IMG/VR virus record: IMGVR_UViG_3300008113_000507
Span: 1-27,402 of that record
Reading direction: 5' to 3' (one strand)
DNA from: a virus
DNA length: 27,402 nt
A program made the position numbers and the translations under genes. Positions 6,469 through 13,585 of this stretch are shown here, piece by piece (position 1 is the stretch's first letter; every line of letters starts with the position of its first letter). The notes beneath the pieces were generated by a model, which saw only the letters and a program-made list of their open reading frames with translations, was not told the origin of the DNA and did no database searches.

Positions 6469-6715
6469 GTTAGAGAAGGTATTAGAAAGTAAATTTTTCT
6501 GTCCCTCACGGTTTGCACAGGAAATCGAAAATCTTGTGCAGATTAATATTGAAATGAATTATATCGATGCGATTATTCATTTCTGTGAACAGAATAATAT
6601 TGATTTAGAATCAGTTCCTAAACTCATCTCAAAACCACTGAAAGAAAAGATTAAGTATGAAGCAATGGAACTCAACTTCTTGAAAAAGAGTTCTCGTGCA
6701 AAATTACCTCTTTGA
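6458..6715 (+). CDS. 33: gp33-like late promoter transcription accessory protein
   Basis: Resembles T4 gp33, which bridges RNA polymerase and the gp45 clamp to activate late promoters with gp55. The 85-aa product shares the gp33 layout: an N-terminal FFCPSRFAQEIENLV helix, then MNYIDAIIHFCEQNNIDLESVPKL, then LKEKIKYEAMELNFL. ATG 6458 is chosen over the in-frame ATG at 6434, which lies deeper in the nuclease gene. It is shorter than T4 gp33 (112 aa), as I remember for cyanophage versions. Presence of gp33 supports reading the TAAATA octamers in this window as late promoters. Confidence 0.85.
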   Translation: MENELEKVLESKFFCPSRFAQEIENLVQINIEMNYIDAIIHFCEQNNIDLESVPKLISKPLKEKIKYEAMELNFLKKSSRAKLPL

Positions 6716-6718
6716 TGA

Positions 6719-7315
6719 ATGATGCCATTTGATTCTTATAAAACTTATCTGTCCTTGAAGAATCACTTCACCAAGGACAGTTATGATTACTTTAAATATT
6801 GTGGTAAAAGTCGTGCAACATTACAATCTTTCTATAAACGAAAAGATCGAATGTGGTTTGAGAAAGTATCCAGACAAAAAACAGATCAGGAAGTTGTAGA
6901 TTTTTTTGTTGCTAATTTTGTTTCTTGTAATGATCCAGAAACTCTTTGGATTGGTGAAATGATTAAAGAAGGAGAAGATAGATATCAAAAGTGGCAAAAG
7001 AAAATACAATCTCTTTCCTATCTTTTTAAAGAAGAAAGTCAGTCTCTGTTTGAAGAGAATAAATTTCAAGAAGTCTTTAGTTGTTCTAAAGGTCATCCTC
7101 CATTACTTAAAAGGTTTCTAACAGGTAAAGTAAGTCTAGAAACTCTTGTGATTTATGATAAAATCTTTTCTTACTCAAATAATTTTGATAAGAAACTTAA
7201 GGATCCAGTGTGGGAAACCGTCAGTCGTAGGATTAAAAAATATAATCCATTTCTAAATATTGATATATTTCGATTTCGTAAGATTTTAAAAGAAATCGTT
7301 TTGGAGGATTCATGA
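6719..7315 (+). CDS. 59: gp59-like helicase loader
   Basis: T4 gp59 loads the gp41 helicase onto gp32-coated forks. This 198-aa protein follows the T4 pattern: YKTYLSLKNHF, then SYDYFKYCGKSR, KRKDRMWFEKVSR, FFVANFVS, WIGEMIKEG, and a C-terminal helical half with LKRFLTGKVSLETLVIYDKIF. Length is close to T4 gp59 (217 aa). The start is ATG 6719, or the adjacent 6722. It lies three bases after gp33, overlaps the next gene by 4 bases (ATGA), and is two genes from gp32, its partner in T4, so the context agrees. Confidence 0.87.
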   Translation: MMPFDSYKTYLSLKNHFTKDSYDYFKYCGKSRATLQSFYKRKDRMWFEKVSRQKTDQEVVDFFVANFVSCNDPETLWIGEMIKEGEDRYQKWQKKIQSLSYLFKEESQSLFEENKFQEVFSCSKGHPPLLKRFLTGKVSLETLVIYDKIFSYSNNFDKKLKDPVWETVSRRIKKYNPFLNIDIFRFRKILKEIVLEDS

Positions 7316-7653
7316 GTTTCTTTAGTTCAGAAGTTGTCCGTGCTGAGATGACTGAGATTGCAGAGTTACAAGAAGAAGTTTATTCAAACATCTTTAAGTT
7401 TCCTACGATGACTAAAGAAGAAAGACTTGATCATGTTGAACTTCTTGAACGTCTTTTAGATAAACAGAAAGTTCTTTATACAAGAATGAGTTTGTCTGAT
7501 GATCCCGAAGCACAACAAATGAAAGATCGTATTGTTCAATCTGCAATGATGATGGGTATGCCTCCTGGCACTGATATGAATATCATTCTTAATAATATGT
7601 CAAGAATGCTTGAGATGATGAAGCAACAGATTGACAAGCACGATCCCGACTGA
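7312..7653 (+). CDS. DUF1825-like conserved protein (113 aa)
   Basis: The N-terminus MSFFSSEVVRAEMTEIAELQEE and the heptad-like LLERLLDKQKVLYTRMSLSDDPEAQQM resemble DUF1825 proteins, short helical proteins found in cyanobacteria and in cyanomyoviruses at this position between gp59 and gp32. The C-terminal part is Met-rich (SAMMMGMPPGTDMN). No function is known to me. It overlaps gp59 by ATGA. Its 3' end contains the gp32 promoter (7631-7659). Confidence 0.78.
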   Translation: MSFFSSEVVRAEMTEIAELQEEVYSNIFKFPTMTKEERLDHVELLERLLDKQKVLYTRMSLSDDPEAQQMKDRIVQSAMMMGMPPGTDMNIILNNMSRMLEMMKQQIDKHDPD

Positions 7654-7659
7654 TAGAAT
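7631..7659 (+). promoter_or_regulatory. sigma70-type promoter for gp32, TTGACA-17-TAGAAT
   Basis: TTGACA at 7631-7636 lies inside the 3' end of the DUF1825-like gene. TAGAAT at 7654-7659 follows after 17 bases. Expected initiation near 7666 gives a leader of about 58 bases before the gp32 ATG. It would let gp32 be made apart from the upstream operon. Confidence 0.65.
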
Positions 7660-7662
7660 ATG

Positions 7663-7697
7663 GGCTGGACGATCCCTTAAGCAAAGTCCCAAAAGCC
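7663..7697 (+). promoter_or_regulatory. structured gp32 leader, possible autoregulatory site
   Basis: GGCT-GGAC (7663-7670) can pair with GTCC (7686-7689) and AGCC (7694-7697), leaving a 4-base bulge. The helix sits near the predicted transcript start and is followed by an unstructured A/T-rich run to the GGAG at 7713-7716. T4 gp32 represses its own translation through a leader structure followed by an unstructured region, so a similar role is plausible but unproven. Confidence 0.35.
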
Positions 7698-7723
7698 AAA
7701 TCCAATTAATACGGAGAAATCTA

Positions 7724-8668
7724 ATGTCTTTTTCAGATCTAAAAAAACAATCCAAACTTGGTTCTTTGACTGCTAAACTAGTCAAAGAAGTTGAAAAAAT
7801 GAGTGCCACCAGTGGTGGTGAAGATGATCGTCTCTGGAAACCCGAACTTGATAAAACTGGAAACGGTTTTGCAGTGATTCGTTTCCTTCCTGCCCCTGAA
7901 GGTGAAGATGTTCCTTGGGCAAAGATTTATTCTCATGGTTTCCAAGGTCCTGGTGGTTGGTATATTGAAAACTCTTTGACTACTCTTGGTCAGAAAGATC
8001 CTGTTTCTGAATATAATCGCAAACTGTGGAACAGCGGTAGCGAGAAAGATAAAGAAACTGTTCGTAAGCAGAAGCGTAAACTGTCTTATTACAGCAACAT
8101 CTATGTTGTAAAAGACCCTACCAATCCTCAAAATGAAGGTAAAGTCTTCCTGTTCAAGTATGGCAAGAAGATCTTTGATAAGATTATGGAAGCAATGCAA
8201 CCTGAGTTTGAGGATGAAACTCCTATCAATCCTTTTGACTTCTGGCAGGGTGCGAATTTCAAACTCAAAATCGTCAAGAAAGATGGGTACTGGAATTACG
8301 ACAAGTCAGAATTTGGTTCTGTTGAACCACTGCTGGATGATGACGATGCTCTGGAAGCCCTCTGGAAGAAAGAGTATTCTTTGGCAGCAGTAACTGCTCC
8401 TGATCAGTTCAAGTCTTATGAAGAACTGGAAGCACGTATGAATGCTGTTCTTGGTCTTCAAACTTCCTCTCCTACACGTTCTCGTGCAGTAGTTGAACAA
8501 GAAGATGACCTGGAAGAGTATGAACAAACTCCTTCTGTTCAGGATCGTGTCGTAGAAGAACTGGAACAGTCTTATACTCGTTCTAAGTCTCCTTCACTTC
8601 CTAAGATCACTCAAGATGATGATGAAGATGATGCACTTGCATACTTCTCAAGGCTTGCGAATGATTGA
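7724..8668 (+). CDS. 32: gp32 single-stranded DNA-binding protein
   Basis: Coats single-stranded DNA during replication, recombination and repair. The 314-aa product follows T4 gp32: N-terminal basic LKKQSKLGSLTAKLVKEVEK for cooperativity, an OB-fold core with WYIENSLTTLGQ, the basic LAST-like KRKLS at 117-121, SNIYVVKDPTNPQNEGKVF, and a very acidic C-terminal tail (DDDEDDALAYFSRLAND) that in T4 recruits partners. Only H71 of the T4 zinc ligands appears kept; the protein contains no cysteine, so there is no classical zinc ribbon. ATG 7724 has GGAG upstream. The stop abuts the convergent gp53 stop. Confidence 0.95.
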   Translation: MSFSDLKKQSKLGSLTAKLVKEVEKMSATSGGEDDRLWKPELDKTGNGFAVIRFLPAPEGEDVPWAKIYSHGFQGPGGWYIENSLTTLGQKDPVSEYNRKLWNSGSEKDKETVRKQKRKLSYYSNIYVVKDPTNPQNEGKVFLFKYGKKIFDKIMEAMQPEFEDETPINPFDFWQGANFKLKIVKKDGYWNYDKSEFGSVEPLLDDDDALEALWKKEYSLAAVTAPDQFKSYEELEARMNAVLGLQTSSPTRSRAVVEQEDDLEEYEQTPSVQDRVVEELEQSYTRSKSPSLPKITQDDDEDDALAYFSRLAND

Positions 8669-9334
8669 TCATTCATAAAGTCTAATATTATCACCTTTCT
8701 TAAGGTTCTCAGCAACATACTGTTGAGAACCTTTTTTATATGGCATAATTTCTTTAATATCATCAAATACAATACTTAGATATCTTGGTTTTAATACATA
8801 GATATTTCTTTTCTTTTCTTCTAGTTCTATTTCATATTCAAAATTTGTGACTGCAATTGTAAAGTTTCTTGCTTCTTGGTATTCTCCATTATCGTAATAT
8901 TGAAGACTGAATTTTTCATCAACAATTAGACCTTCTGGAATAATTATAGTTCCATTGGAGTCTATAATTTCTGTAGTCTTATAATATTTAATTCCATTAT
9001 AAAGAGTATTATAGTCATTGTATTTGTCTAGAACATACTTATCAAATGTTCTTTGAGTCATGGGCCATTCTGTTTTTACGTCAAGTATGTTATTGGAAAG
9101 AAGAACTATCCAATCTAGGGTTTCATCATCATAAATTTTGAATGCAACATTGTCGGGTCTTTCATCTCCAACAATTTGATATTTTTCAAAGTATGCTAAA
9201 TTTTGAAAAATGTCATCACGAAGTTTTGCTCTTTTGAAAAGATTTTTTGTAACGGTATAATCGGAAAGATTTTTTCCTTCTTTTGTGCGATTGATATACG
9301 CAAAGTTTGGGACTTGTCTGAAGTATGTTGCCAT
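8669..9334 (-). CDS. 53: gp53 baseplate wedge protein
   Basis: Structural protein of the baseplate wedge; in T4 gp53 joins neighbouring wedges around the hub. The N-terminal half has the gp53 pattern I know from cyanophages: YFRQVPNFAYINR, AKLRDDIFQNLAYFEKYQI, GDERPDNVAFKIYDDETLDWIVLLSNNIL and EWPMTQRTFDKYVLDKY. Length 221 aa is near the T4 size (196 aa). It is the last gene of the - strand late block after gp48 (2-base gap). Its 3' end carries the terminator of the convergent gp32, and the two stop codons lie side by side with no spacer. Confidence 0.92.
   Translation of the reverse strand: MATYFRQVPNFAYINRTKEGKNLSDYTVTKNLFKRAKLRDDIFQNLAYFEKYQIVGDERPDNVAFKIYDDETLDWIVLLSNNILDVKTEWPMTQRTFDKYVLDKYNDYNTLYNGIKYYKTTEIIDSNGTIIIPEGLIVDEKFSLQYYDNGEYQEARNFTIAVTNFEYEIELEEKKRNIYVLKPRYLSIVFDDIKEIMPYKKGSQQYVAENLKKGDNIRLYE
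8702..8737 (+). terminator. gp32 terminator inside gp53 coding sequence
   Basis: AAGGTTCTCA (8702-8711) pairs with TGAGAACCTT (8724-8733), a 10-bp stem with a 12-base loop, then a T-run to 8737. It can act only on + strand transcripts, because the - strand reading lacks a T-tract. It lies within the last codons of the opposite-strand gp53. Confidence 0.88.
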
Positions 9335-9336
9335 TT

Positions 9337-10629
9337 TTAGTAACCTATTTCTGTATCTGAGTCTCCACCTGGGAGTTGTGTATAATCATCATCGTAGATT
9401 GGTTCAAGTTCACCGAATGTTAATAATAGATCATATTGTGTCATTGCACCATCTGAGTAAGTAGCATAATTTCCAGCGGGAGTATAGTTTACAGTAAAAC
9501 TTTGGAGAGCACATTCTTTAATACGATTTATCCAAGGATGGTCTTTTCCAGATCCTCCATAAATGTATGAGATTTTAAACGTGTTTGGTGATTTTAAATA
9601 CAAGGATGTACTTGCTCTTTTGACAGACATACCTTGTTTGAAAAATCTAATAATTTCTCTGATTTCTTTTGCTTCTTTTTCTTCCCTTGCTGATAGGGAA
9701 AAGGTAAAGGAGAATGATCTTAATCCTGGACCTTGGAATAATAGTTCTAAGTTTGGATTGACAATCGCACCAGTTAATCTTGTAAATAAATTTGAGTTTG
9801 TTCCTGTTGCTGCCTTTGCTGCTTCAGCCATTATTTGGGTCTTTATATCTGCTGCATTAGTTTTAACAGTATTACCTAAATTGTCAATCCCTTCTTTACT
9901 TTTTTCTCCACCTTGCATTAAGGATAAAGATAACTTTGCTCCCTCTGCACCTAAAGCACCTAGTCTATCTTCTCCCCATACAACTTGATTTGTATCTGTG
10001 ATAGTTGGATTTATTGGTAAACTAACTGTTCCTAATGCACTGCCACTTTGCCTGGACTTACTAAATTCATCACCTCCTAATCCACCAGTTCCAGAGGAAA
10101 CTCCTCTGGTAGAGTATCTAAACATTGAAAATTTGATGTAATCTTGTTTAGGATCTCTTGTAATAGGATAACTTAAATCTTGTCTATATTTTGTTCTTAC
10201 TCCACCGTCTCCAACTGACTTAACAATATCTCCATCAGTTACATCACTGGAAGTAGTTGAATCTCCTGCTCCTGGTTTTCCATTAGCATTTCCAGAACCA
10301 CCAGCTGCTTTTGCTAAGTTTTGTTTTTGTGTTGCAGTTGGATTGCTTCCATATGGATTTTGAGATTGAACTTGCTGAGAATATGCTTGTCTTTCTGGTG
10401 ATTTTGGGTCTGAGAATGCTGCTTTTTCTGCTGTTGTTGCTCCACTTTCAAATGACCGAGTTGAAGTTCCATCTGCTGTAGTATTGACAGTTGATACTGC
10501 TACAGCATTTTCTCCTTTTACATCAGTTCTAAACGTAGTTGCCTTTAATGAACCATCAGCATTCGTTGTGACTGATGTTTTATAAAAGTTAGTTCCTACC
10601 TTTGAAGGAGCACTAGTCGTTGTTGCCAT
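9337..10629 (-). CDS. 48: gp48 baseplate tail-tube cap
   Basis: Forms the ring between the baseplate hub and the tail tube. The C-terminal half carries the recognisable tube-like region: NPNLELLFQGPGLRSFSF, TFSLSAREEKEAKEIR, EIIRFFKQGMSVKRA, HPWINRIKECALQSFTVNYTP and AMTQYDLLLTFGELEPIYDDDY. The N-terminal 180 residues are low-complexity (Thr, Ser, Gly, Ala and Gln rich), unlike T4, making the protein longer (430 aa) than T4 gp48 (364 aa). ATG is preceded by a TCTAAATA element 20 bases upstream. It lies downstream of gp4 and an unknown gene on the - strand. Confidence 0.88.
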   Translation of the reverse strand: MATTTSAPSKVGTNFYKTSVTTNADGSLKATTFRTDVKGENAVAVSTVNTTADGTSTRSFESGATTAEKAAFSDPKSPERQAYSQQVQSQNPYGSNPTATQKQNLAKAAGGSGNANGKPGAGDSTTSSDVTDGDIVKSVGDGGVRTKYRQDLSYPITRDPKQDYIKFSMFRYSTRGVSSGTGGLGGDEFSKSRQSGSALGTVSLPINPTITDTNQVVWGEDRLGALGAEGAKLSLSLMQGGEKSKEGIDNLGNTVKTNAADIKTQIMAEAAKAATGTNSNLFTRLTGAIVNPNLELLFQGPGLRSFSFTFSLSAREEKEAKEIREIIRFFKQGMSVKRASTSLYLKSPNTFKISYIYGGSGKDHPWINRIKECALQSFTVNYTPAGNYATYSDGAMTQYDLLLTFGELEPIYDDDYTQLPGGDSDTEIGY

Positions 10630-10644
10630 TCAGACACAAGGTTT

Positions 10645-11040
10645 TTATTTATTTAGACGGAATTTTGCATACTGCAAAGACATCAATTCATCTAACTCAT
10701 TGTACTTAACAACGTGAAGTTTTCCTGCAACTTCTTGCCAAGTATAGTTTCTATATTTTCTCCAATGAAAATTCATTCCTCTAAATCCCCATTTTTGAAT
10801 TTCAGTACAAGCAATTAGAGGATGTTGGTCATATTCAATATTTGGTGTTTTGGGATTGTAGATAAAGGTATAAAATTTTCCAACTTCTGGAGTAAATACT
10901 TGTTCTTTAAAAATTTCTATAATCATTAACATTATATCTTCTGGATCTGTGCTTCCAGAAATTTGAACTCTTTTTAGAAGTTCTTTTACTCTTGGAGTGG
11001 TTGATGCTTTTTGTACATATTGACCGAAACCTTCTGCCAT
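10645..11040 (-). CDS. conserved hypothetical, probable structural protein (131 aa)
   Basis: Lies between gp4 and gp48 in the late - strand block and overlaps gp4 by one base (TAATG). Residues 1-50 are helical (KASTTPRVKELLKRVQ, IMLMIIEIFKEQ). The C-terminal half has FYTFIYNPKTPNIEYDQHP and GFRGMNFHWRKYRNYTW. The block IEYDQHPLI followed by a GxNxH motif resembles a pattern I have seen in other phage structural proteins, but I cannot name the family. A late virion or assembly role is inferred from neighbours only. Confidence 0.7.
   Translation of the reverse strand: MAEGFGQYVQKASTTPRVKELLKRVQISGSTDPEDIMLMIIEIFKEQVFTPEVGKFYTFIYNPKTPNIEYDQHPLIACTEIQKWGFRGMNFHWRKYRNYTWQEVAGKLHVVKYNELDELMSLQYAKFRLNK
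10650..10657 (-). promoter_or_regulatory. late-promoter-like element TCTAAATA
   Basis: On the - strand TCTAAATA occupies 10657-10650, 20 bases before the gp48 start and inside the last codons of the preceding gene. It matches T4 TATAAATA at 7 of 8 bases. It would allow separate late transcription of gp48 and gp53. Confidence 0.45.
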
Positions 11041-11483
11041 TACTTGATACCTAATTCTTCTTCTGTAATGACTTTGAACTCTAACATTCTATCCGCACAC
11101 CACTCTTGTGCTGCTTTCCATTTTGCTTGATTGACTGCATAGGTTCTACATTCGTGTAGATATGATTTAGTCACTCTTGACTTTTGTTTTGGTGGCACTG
11201 TCTGTTTCTTTGGTTTGACTTCAATCACGTAGGTTTTTATTTGTCCTGATTGTTCTTTTACTTTGATTAAGTAATCTGGAAAGTATCTATGTATTCTACC
11301 ATCTACTGGTGATACATATCCAATACAAAATTCTTCTGATGCCCAAGAAATTATGCTTGGATTGTGGTCGCAATAATAACAAAATCGTCTTTCCCAACTG
11401 CTTCTGCAAATAATATTATTTGCGTCACCTTGATATTTTTCTGGATACGATGGTTTGTAGATACTTTTTATGCTTTCTGCCAT
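11040..11483 (-). CDS. 4: gp4 head completion protein
   Basis: In T4, gp4 (also called gp50/65) completes the DNA-filled head before the tail attaches. The 147-aa product matches T4 size (150 aa). It shows a PD-(D/E)XK or TnsA-like nuclease pattern: IICRSSWERRFCYYCD, a HRYFPDYLI strand with Asp, and YVIEVKPKKQT with the E-x-K pair. The start is MAESIKS at 11483; an in-frame ATG at 11492 (MLEMAES) is possible, while longer upstream extensions would run into the divergent gene. A TATAAATA late promoter lies 20-29 bases upstream. It is first in the gp4-unknown-gp48-gp53 block. Confidence 0.9.
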   Translation of the reverse strand: MAESIKSIYKPSYPEKYQGDANNIICRSSWERRFCYYCDHNPSIISWASEEFCIGYVSPVDGRIHRYFPDYLIKVKEQSGQIKTYVIEVKPKKQTVPPKQKSRVTKSYLHECRTYAVNQAKWKAAQEWCADRMLEFKVITEEELGIK

Positions 11484-11512
11484 TTCCAGCATACATAATA
11501 TAACAGTAAAAA

Positions 11513-11520
11513 TATTTATA
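11513..11520 (-). promoter_or_regulatory. T4-type late promoter TATAAATA
   Basis: A perfect TATAAATA on the - strand (11520-11513), the T4 late consensus recognised by gp55 with gp33 and the sliding clamp. It precedes gp4 and ends two bases before the ATG of the divergent gene at 11522, within a palindrome ATTTATAAAT (11514-11523). Confidence 0.75.
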
Positions 11521-11521
11521 A

Positions 11522-12370
11522 ATGCCAGCTCCAACTCCAAGAGTAAGGGACGTATCATTTTTAAGAACGAAGATAATGCAACCAGCATTAACTTCGCATT
11601 ATGAAGTTTATATCTTGCCTCCGCCCGAAGCAAAATCATTTATAGATCAAAGTAGATTTCCCTTTGATATTACTGATTTATTGACAGTATCTTGTACTGA
11701 AGCATCCCTTCCTGGTTCTCAACTTGCAACTCATGATTTGAATAATGATTTTACTGGAGTTACTCAGAGACATGCTTATAGAAGAATCTATGATGATAGA
11801 ATAGATTTTACCTTTTATGTGAATGGTACTGGGTACGATCAAATCAGATATTTTGAAGCATGGATGAGATATATTTCTGGAGAACAAGTAACAGGAGCAG
11901 AAGATCTTAATAGGAATTATAGATTTACATATCCAAAAAAATACAAATCAGGATCTGTTAGCATTACTAAATTCGAAAGAAATTATGGTTCTAAGACTGG
12001 AAAATCTTCTGGTTCTATTACTTATAAATTTATTAATGCTTTCCCTATATCAGTGACTTCAATGCCGTTGTCTTATGACTCTTCTCAATTATTGAAGTGT
12101 ACTGTTGCCTTTTCTTATGATAGGTATGTTGCTGGAAATATAGAGGGAACTATTCCGCAACAAGAACCAGGACAATCTCCAGCAACTGGAGTTCCTAATC
12201 CTAATGATATTTCTTATACTGGAGTGACTGTAAAACAGCAAGATATATTTGAAGGTAATGCATCAATAAGTGGTAACTATTTTAATACATCACCAAATCA
12301 AAATAATAGACAAACAAATCTTGGTATAGGTGCTAATGATTTGTCTGGAACAACATCAAATATTGCATAA
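11522..12370 (+). CDS. 54: baseplate tail-tube initiator, gp54-like
   Basis: A 282-aa protein with a tail-tube-like fold. It shows LTVSCTEASLPGSQLATHD early, a central DRIDFTFYVNGTGYDQIRYFE strand-helix unit like the tube-protein core, and FINAFPISVTSMPLSYDS followed by LLKCTVAFSYDRYV, the usual C-terminal strands. T4 gp54 (320 aa) shares this layout, and the gene sits close to gp48 and gp26. The last 70 residues are Asn/Gln/Gly/Ser rich and probably flexible. A gp19-type tube protein is an alternative, though it would be shorter. No Shine-Dalgarno or + strand promoter is obvious, since the divergent promoter abuts the ATG. A terminator follows at 12369. Confidence 0.7.
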   Translation: MPAPTPRVRDVSFLRTKIMQPALTSHYEVYILPPPEAKSFIDQSRFPFDITDLLTVSCTEASLPGSQLATHDLNNDFTGVTQRHAYRRIYDDRIDFTFYVNGTGYDQIRYFEAWMRYISGEQVTGAEDLNRNYRFTYPKKYKSGSVSITKFERNYGSKTGKSSGSITYKFINAFPISVTSMPLSYDSSQLLKCTVAFSYDRYVAGNIEGTIPQQEPGQSPATGVPNPNDISYTGVTVKQQDIFEGNASISGNYFNTSPNQNNRQTNLGIGANDLSGTTSNIA

Positions 12371-12395
12371 AAAAGAGAGTCCGAAGACTCTCTTT
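12369..12395. terminator. bidirectional intrinsic terminator
   Basis: AAAGAGAGTC (12372-12381) and GACTCTCTTT (12386-12395) form a 10-bp stem with a CGAA tetraloop. Six A residues on the left give a T-tract for - strand transcripts; the + strand has a weaker T-run. It closes both the gp54-like gene (its TAA overlaps) and the opposite-strand gene at 12400. Confidence 0.85.
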
Positions 12396-12399
12396 ATAT

Positions 12400-12720
12400 T
12401 CACTGATTGTTATTGCAAAACAGAGTTTCAAATTTGTTAGATGCGTACTCTGCATCTTTTTCATTTCCTCCAGCAGAAAACATGAACTGTTTTTGAAATT
12501 CTACGTTTCCGCAAGCAACTGTTGCTGTTTTGATGATGGTATTTGCTCCTGGAGTATTCAAGAGATTAGTGAATTTACTTCCTGTTTCTGAATCTACTTG
12601 CTTAATAAATTCAATTTGACTCTCTGTAAGGTCTGTACTATTACTTACAGTTGATGCAATTGAAGGAACTGCAGTTGCTCCAATAATACCTGCAAGTACA
12701 AATCCAATGTTTTTAATCAT
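12400..12720 (-). CDS. small exported protein with signal peptide (106 aa)
   Basis: Start chosen at 12720 because the sequence then begins with a signal peptide (MIKNIGFVLAGIIGATAVPS), with likely cleavage after IAS. The frame stays open further upstream, but that would pass through the promoter. The mature part is about 83 residues, polar, with two cysteines (C70, C102) that could form a disulfide. No family is recognised. The gene is on the strand opposite its structural neighbours and has its own sigma70-type promoter and terminator, so it behaves as an independently expressed insertion. A role at the host envelope is a guess. Confidence 0.68.
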   Translation of the reverse strand: MIKNIGFVLAGIIGATAVPSIASTVSNSTDLTESQIEFIKQVDSETGSKFTNLLNTPGANTIIKTATVACGNVEFQKQFMFSAGGNEKDAEYASNKFETLFCNNNQ

Positions 12721-12751
12721 TTTAGTGATGGTTATCTTTGGTTTCAATGTA

Positions 12752-12780
12752 AGTGTAGCACTTGTTTTTGATATTGTCAA
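12752..12780 (-). promoter_or_regulatory. sigma70-type promoter TTGACA-17-TACACT
   Basis: On the - strand, TTGACA (12780-12775) and TACACT (12757-12752) are separated by 17 bases. This is a near-consensus host-type promoter, 31 bases upstream of ATG 12720. It contrasts with the TAAATA-type elements of the neighbouring structural genes. Confidence 0.8.
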
Positions 12781-12814
12781 TGGATGATAGACGGTTTTTC
12801 TTTCGTCCATAGAA

Positions 12815-12822
12815 CATAAATA
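12815..12822 (+). promoter_or_regulatory. late-promoter-like element CATAAATA
   Basis: CATAAATA lies 25 bases before the gp26 ATG (12848), differing from the T4 consensus only at the first base. It is the likely late start for the gp26-to-fibre block. Confidence 0.6.
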
Positions 12823-12847
12823 AAGTACCTGAATTGTATAGGAGATT

Positions 12848-13567
12848 ATGCCTTTACCAAAAATTGCAACTCCAACATATGAGTTGGAACTACCTTCAAC
12901 TGGAGAAACAATTAAGTACCGTCCTTTTCTGGTTAAGGAAGAAAAACTTTTAGTTATTGCATTGGAATCTGAAGATACTAAACAGATTACAACCGCAATC
13001 AAAACTGTTATTAAAAATTGTATTCAAACTAAAGGAATTAAAGTAGAGTCTCTTCCTACTTTTGATATTGAATATTTGTTCTTGAATATTCGTGGAAAAT
13101 CTGTTGGTGAAGAAATAGAAGTTAATATTGTTTGTCCTGATGATGAAGAGACGAATGCAACGGTAAAAATAAATGTAGATGATGTTAAGGTTCAAAGAAA
13201 CGAAGAGCATACTAATAAGATTAAACTAGATTCTCATCTGATGATGGAAATGAAGTATCCTTCACTGGATCAATTCATTAAGAGTAATTTTGATCTTTCT
13301 GATAATAATGCAATGGACCAATCATTTGAGTTAATTGCTTCTTGTGTAGATAAAATTTACAGTGAAGATGAAGTTTGGGCTGCTGCTGATGTAACCAAAA
13401 AAGAATTGATGGAGTTCTTAGATCAGATGAATACAACTCAATTCAAGCAAATTGAGAATTTTTTTGCAACAATGCCTAAACTTTCTCATAAAGTTATAGT
13501 GAAGAATCCTAAAACAGAAGTTGAAAGTGAGGTAGTTCTGGAGGGTCTTTCAAGTTTTTTCGCATAG
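12848..13567 (+). CDS. 26: gp26 baseplate hub subunit
   Basis: A 239-aa homologue of T4 gp26. The family start is clear (MPLPKIATPTYELELPSTGE, then IKYRPFLVKEEKLL), followed by TAIKTVIKNCIQT, FDIEYLFLNIRGKSVGE and a C-terminal helical region. An AGGAG lies just before the ATG and a CATAAATA element 25 bases upstream. The last codons, AGT TTT TTC GCA TAG, contain a slippery heptamer (13555-13561). A -1 shift there would join the next ORF, giving a product of about 302 aa instead of 239. T4 gp26 is required for hub assembly; a chaperone-like use of the long form would be by analogy to lambda G/GT and P2 E/E'. Confidence 0.9.
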   Translation: MPLPKIATPTYELELPSTGETIKYRPFLVKEEKLLVIALESEDTKQITTAIKTVIKNCIQTKGIKVESLPTFDIEYLFLNIRGKSVGEEIEVNIVCPDDEETNATVKINVDDVKVQRNEEHTNKIKLDSHLMMEMKYPSLDQFIKSNFDLSDNNAMDQSFELIASCVDKIYSEDEVWAAADVTKKELMEFLDQMNTTQFKQIENFFATMPKLSHKVIVKNPKTEVESEVVLEGLSSFFA

Positions 13568-13585
13568 CACTGATCCATATGGATC
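13555..13585 (+). other. candidate -1 programmed frameshift site
   Basis: The heptamer T TTT TTC (13555-13561) is in the correct phase with gp26 codons TTT TTC, two codons before the TAG. After a 10-base spacer comes a perfect palindrome, GATCC-ATAT-GGATC (13572-13585), able to form a 5-bp hairpin. The -1 frame is open from the slip to 13755, through the downstream ORF. Confidence 0.6.

Noticed and set aside
9563-9988. 141-aa + strand ORF opposite gp48
   Set aside because: Antisense to a well-supported structural gene, with no ribosome site or family resemblance.
12721-13002. N-terminal extension of the - strand exported protein to 200 aa
   Set aside because: The extension covers the promoter and runs over gp26; the signal peptide begins at the internal ATG (12720).
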